Both the position numbers and the translations under genes were made by a program. Under the pieces are notes generated by a model. That model searched no databases, was not told the DNA's origin, and saw nothing but the letters and a program-made list of their open reading frames with translations. 6,993 nucleotides of DNA, from contig ASPC01000055.1 in the NCBI GenBank assembly GCA_000405345.1, positions 1 through 6,993 of the forward strand, in the 5' to 3' direction. Source of the DNA: Atribacteria bacterium SCGC AAA255-N14 (GTDB lineage Bacteria > Atribacterota > JS1 > SB-45 > 34-128). Position 1 is the stretch's first letter. The number at the start of each line of letters is the position of its first letter. Below, piece by piece: positions 5,345 through 6,993 of the stretch.

Positions 5345-6993
5345 ATGATGAAAGAATTCAAAATAACTATAGATGGACAGGAGGTAATGGTACAAGAAGG
5401 CAAGACCATATTAGAAGTTGCTACAGAAGCAGGCATTAAGATACCTACTCTGTGTGCCATGCCCGAACTCGGATTTACTCCTGGTTCCTGCCGGGTATGT
5501 GTAGTAGAAGTGGAAGGCGCACCTACTTTAGTTGCTTCTTGTGTATATCCTGTAAGAGAAGGATTAGTAATTTATACTCACAGCGAAAGAGTTCTTCAGG
5601 CCCGTAGAATAGTATTAGAGCTGTTAATAGCCAGTCATCCTTTAGATTGTATGACCTGTGAAAAAAATGGTTCTTGTGATTTAGAGGATTTAGCTTATGA
5701 ATTAGGAGTTAAGGAATCAAGATTTGAGCGAAACAAAAAACAAATACCTCTTGATGAGAGTAATCCTTTTATAGTAAGAGATTTAAATAAATGTATCTTA
5801 TGCGGCCGATGTGTAGAAATATGTAATGAAATTCAACAGACTCATGCTATCGATTTTGGCTACCGAAGCTCACAAACAAAGATTATTGCTGATGGAGATG
5901 TTGGTTTAAGATATTCCGAATGTGTCTCTTGCGGACAATGTGTGGCGGTTTGTCCGGTTGGCGCTTTAATTGATAAAGCAGCTCAAGGGAAAGGGAGAGC
6001 ATGGGAGTTTACCAAAGTAAAAACCACTTGTAACTATTGTGGGTGTGGATGTAATTTTGATTTTAATATAAAAGATGGAAAAGTAGTAAAAGTTACCTCT
6101 AACCCAGAGAGTGTAGTAAATGGAATTAATCTCTGTGTTAAAGGACGTTTTGGTTATGATTATATCCATCGAGATGATCGATTGACTACTCCCTTAATCA
6201 AGAAAGATGGTAAATTTGAGAAAGCCAGCTGGGAGGAAGCTTATCAGTTAATTGGCGACAAATTTAGTCAGATTAAGAAAGAAAATGGTAGTGATAGTTT
6301 AGCTGTTCTTTCTTCTGCCAAGTGTACTAATGAAGAAAATTACCTGTTGATGAAATTTGGTCGTGCGGTATTAGGGACTAATAACGTTGACCATTGTGCC
6401 CGTTTATGTCATTCAGCGACTGTTGCAGGATTGGCTCAAGCCTTCGGTAGTGGGGCAATGACTAATTCTATAAAAGAGCTTGCTGATGCTTCGGCAATTT
6501 ATTTAACCGGTTCTAATACCACTGAAAATCATCCTATAATTGCCTTGGAAATTAAAAAAGCGGTTACTAAAAATGGGGCAAAATTAATCGTAGCCGATCC
6601 CCGAGAGATAGAATTAGTTAAATATGCTACTTTATGGTTAAGGCAACGTCCGGGCACTGACGTAGCTCTATTTAATGGATTAATGAATGTTATTATCAGT
6701 GAAGGATTGGAAGATAAAGAGTTTGTCACTCAAAGGACGGAAGGCTACGAAGAATTAAAAAAGATTGTTCTTAAATACACTCCTGAAGTGGTAGAAAAAA
6801 TAACCGGCGTACCAGCCGAAGATATTAGAAAAGCAGCCCGAATTTATGCTACTGCTCCCACCGTATCTCTCATTTACTCGATGGGAATTACCCAGCATAC
6901 TAACCATTCTTTTTCTTTCTCCCCGAGTTTGCAATATTGCATAATTTTTTCTAAATTAAAAGACATTATAGCAAAGGGTTTAGCCTTTCTATT
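5345..6993 (+). CDS. fdhA: Formate dehydrogenase-type molybdopterin catalytic subunit with NuoG-like N-terminal Fe-S region (3' part missing or disrupted)
   Basis: 549 codons are open to the window edge. Residues ~1-80 are a plant-type [2Fe-2S] domain (C37, C49, C52, C66). Next comes the NuoG-type His-ligated [4Fe-4S] motif (H98, C102, C105, C111), then two ferredoxin [4Fe-4S] motifs (C150/153/156/160 and C193/196/199/203). The molybdopterin oxidoreductase domain begins with its own [4Fe-4S] site (C229, C232, C236, C264) followed by the conserved lysine K266. The active-site motif HCARLCHSATVAGL puts a cysteine at C355 and H356 next to it, where E. coli FdhF has selenocysteine and histidine; the codon is TGT, so no recoding is needed. 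In the family this subunit interconverts formate and CO2 at Mo or W bis-MGD. The iron-sulfur chain would link it to the NuoE/NuoF pair upstream. Similarity stops at T519 (base 6901), before the NPxRGQNNVQGA region with the catalytic arginine. A complete homologue would be about 900 residues. Confidence 0.9.
   Translation, partial: MMKEFKITIDGQEVMVQEGKTILEVATEAGIKIPTLCAMPELGFTPGSCRVCVVEVEGAPTLVASCVYPVREGLVIYTHSERVLQARRIVLELLIASHPLDCMTCEKNGSCDLEDLAYELGVKESRFERNKKQIPLDESNPFIVRDLNKCILCGRCVEICNEIQQTHAIDFGYRSSQTKIIADGDVGLRYSECVSCGQCVAVCPVGALIDKAAQGKGRAWEFTKVKTTCNYCGCGCNFDFNIKDGKVVKVTSNPESVVNGINLCVKGRFGYDYIHRDDRLTTPLIKKDGKFEKASWEEAYQLIGDKFSQIKKENGSDSLAVLSSAKCTNEENYLLMKFGRAVLGTNNVDHCARLCHSATVAGLAQAFGSGAMTNSIKELADASAIYLTGSNTTENHPIIALEIKKAVTKNGAKLIVADPREIELVKYATLWLRQRPGTDVALFNGLMNVIISEGLEDKEFVTQRTEGYEELKKIVLKYTPEVVEKITGVPAEDIRKAARIYATAPTVSLIYSMGITQHTNHSFSFSPSLQYCIIFSKLKDIIAKGLAFL
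6902..6993. other. Non-homologous tail after a sharp break in the fdhA-type reading frame
   Basis: Up to SMGITQHT (residues 512-519) the protein follows the formate dehydrogenase family closely. The next expected residues are of the type TGTDNVL, leading to LAMLTGN. Instead the frame reads NHSFSFSPSLQY and then low-complexity, AT-rich sequence without family features. A single frameshift does not explain this, since I could not find the expected residues in the other forward frames. The stretch contains a perfect 12-base palindrome, TGCAATATTGCA (6930-6941), just after CCCCGAGTT. It also has a weak 5-base hairpin stem (6973-6977 with 6984-6988). It could be the end of an insertion sequence, a rearrangement, or a misassembled contig end; I cannot tell which. 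Confidence 0.55.

Noticed and set aside
6407..6409. Possible selenocysteine codon at the formate dehydrogenase active site
   Set aside because: The codon is TGT (cysteine), the frame has no internal TGA, and no recoding element is needed.
5966..6729. Short minus-strand open frames opposite the fdhA-type gene
   Set aside because: Both (about 66 codons each) are antisense to conserved Fe-S and molybdopterin motifs and show no convincing start signals or recognisable products.
6930..6941. Palindrome TGCAATATTGCA as a terminator or operator
   Set aside because: There is no T-run placed as in a terminator and no gene start nearby; in AT-rich sequence a 12-base palindrome alone is weak evidence.

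Overview
The window carries a five-gene, plus-strand cluster for iron-sulfur flavoprotein electron transfer: the end of a NuoE-like gene, a NuoF-GltD fusion, a second NuoE-like gene, a second and different NuoF-like gene, and the first part of a molybdopterin formate dehydrogenase (FdhA-type) catalytic subunit. It is AT-rich, with tight spacing, GGAGG-type ribosome binding sites and many iron-sulfur proteins. This fits a strictly anaerobic, low-GC bacterium, for example a fermenter, syntroph or acetogen from Bacillota, Atribacterota, Thermotogota or a similar lineage. The sequence alone does not settle the taxon. There are no tRNA, rRNA or CRISPR signals.

Layout. Positions 1-110 hold the last 35 codons of a NuoE-like subunit. 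After 20 bases comes a 1017-residue protein (131-3184). It joins a HydB-type NuoF (thioredoxin-like [2Fe-2S] domain, FMN/NADH domain, [4Fe-4S] domain) to a complete GltD/NfnB-type FAD/NADPH oxidoreductase. Its stop codon overlaps the start of the second NuoE-like gene (3181-3651) as ATGA. Two bases further on, a NuoF-like gene (3654-5240) follows; its N-terminal [2Fe-2S] domain has lost all four cysteines and it has no C-terminal ferredoxin domain. A 104-base AT-rich gap with a possible weak promoter and a good ribosome binding site leads into the FdhA-type gene (5345 to the window end). That gene has a NuoG-like N-terminal iron-sulfur region and a cysteine (not selenocysteine) at the catalytic position. 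From about 6902 its reading frame stays open but no longer resembles the family, so the last ~92 bases look foreign: an insertion, a rearrangement or an assembly join.

How the parts may work together (inference). Each NuoE/NuoF pair is a NAD(H)-FMN module. The first pair, with the fused NADP(H)-FAD domain, resembles an electron-bifurcating transhydrogenase of the kind described as Stn in Sporomusa (comparison from memory). The second NuoE/NuoF pair with FdhA resembles an NAD-linked soluble formate dehydrogenase. The cluster may therefore encode two enzymes sharing a redox task, or one large complex linking formate, NAD(H), NADP(H) and possibly ferredoxin. The co-directional close packing supports a shared pathway but does not prove a single complex.
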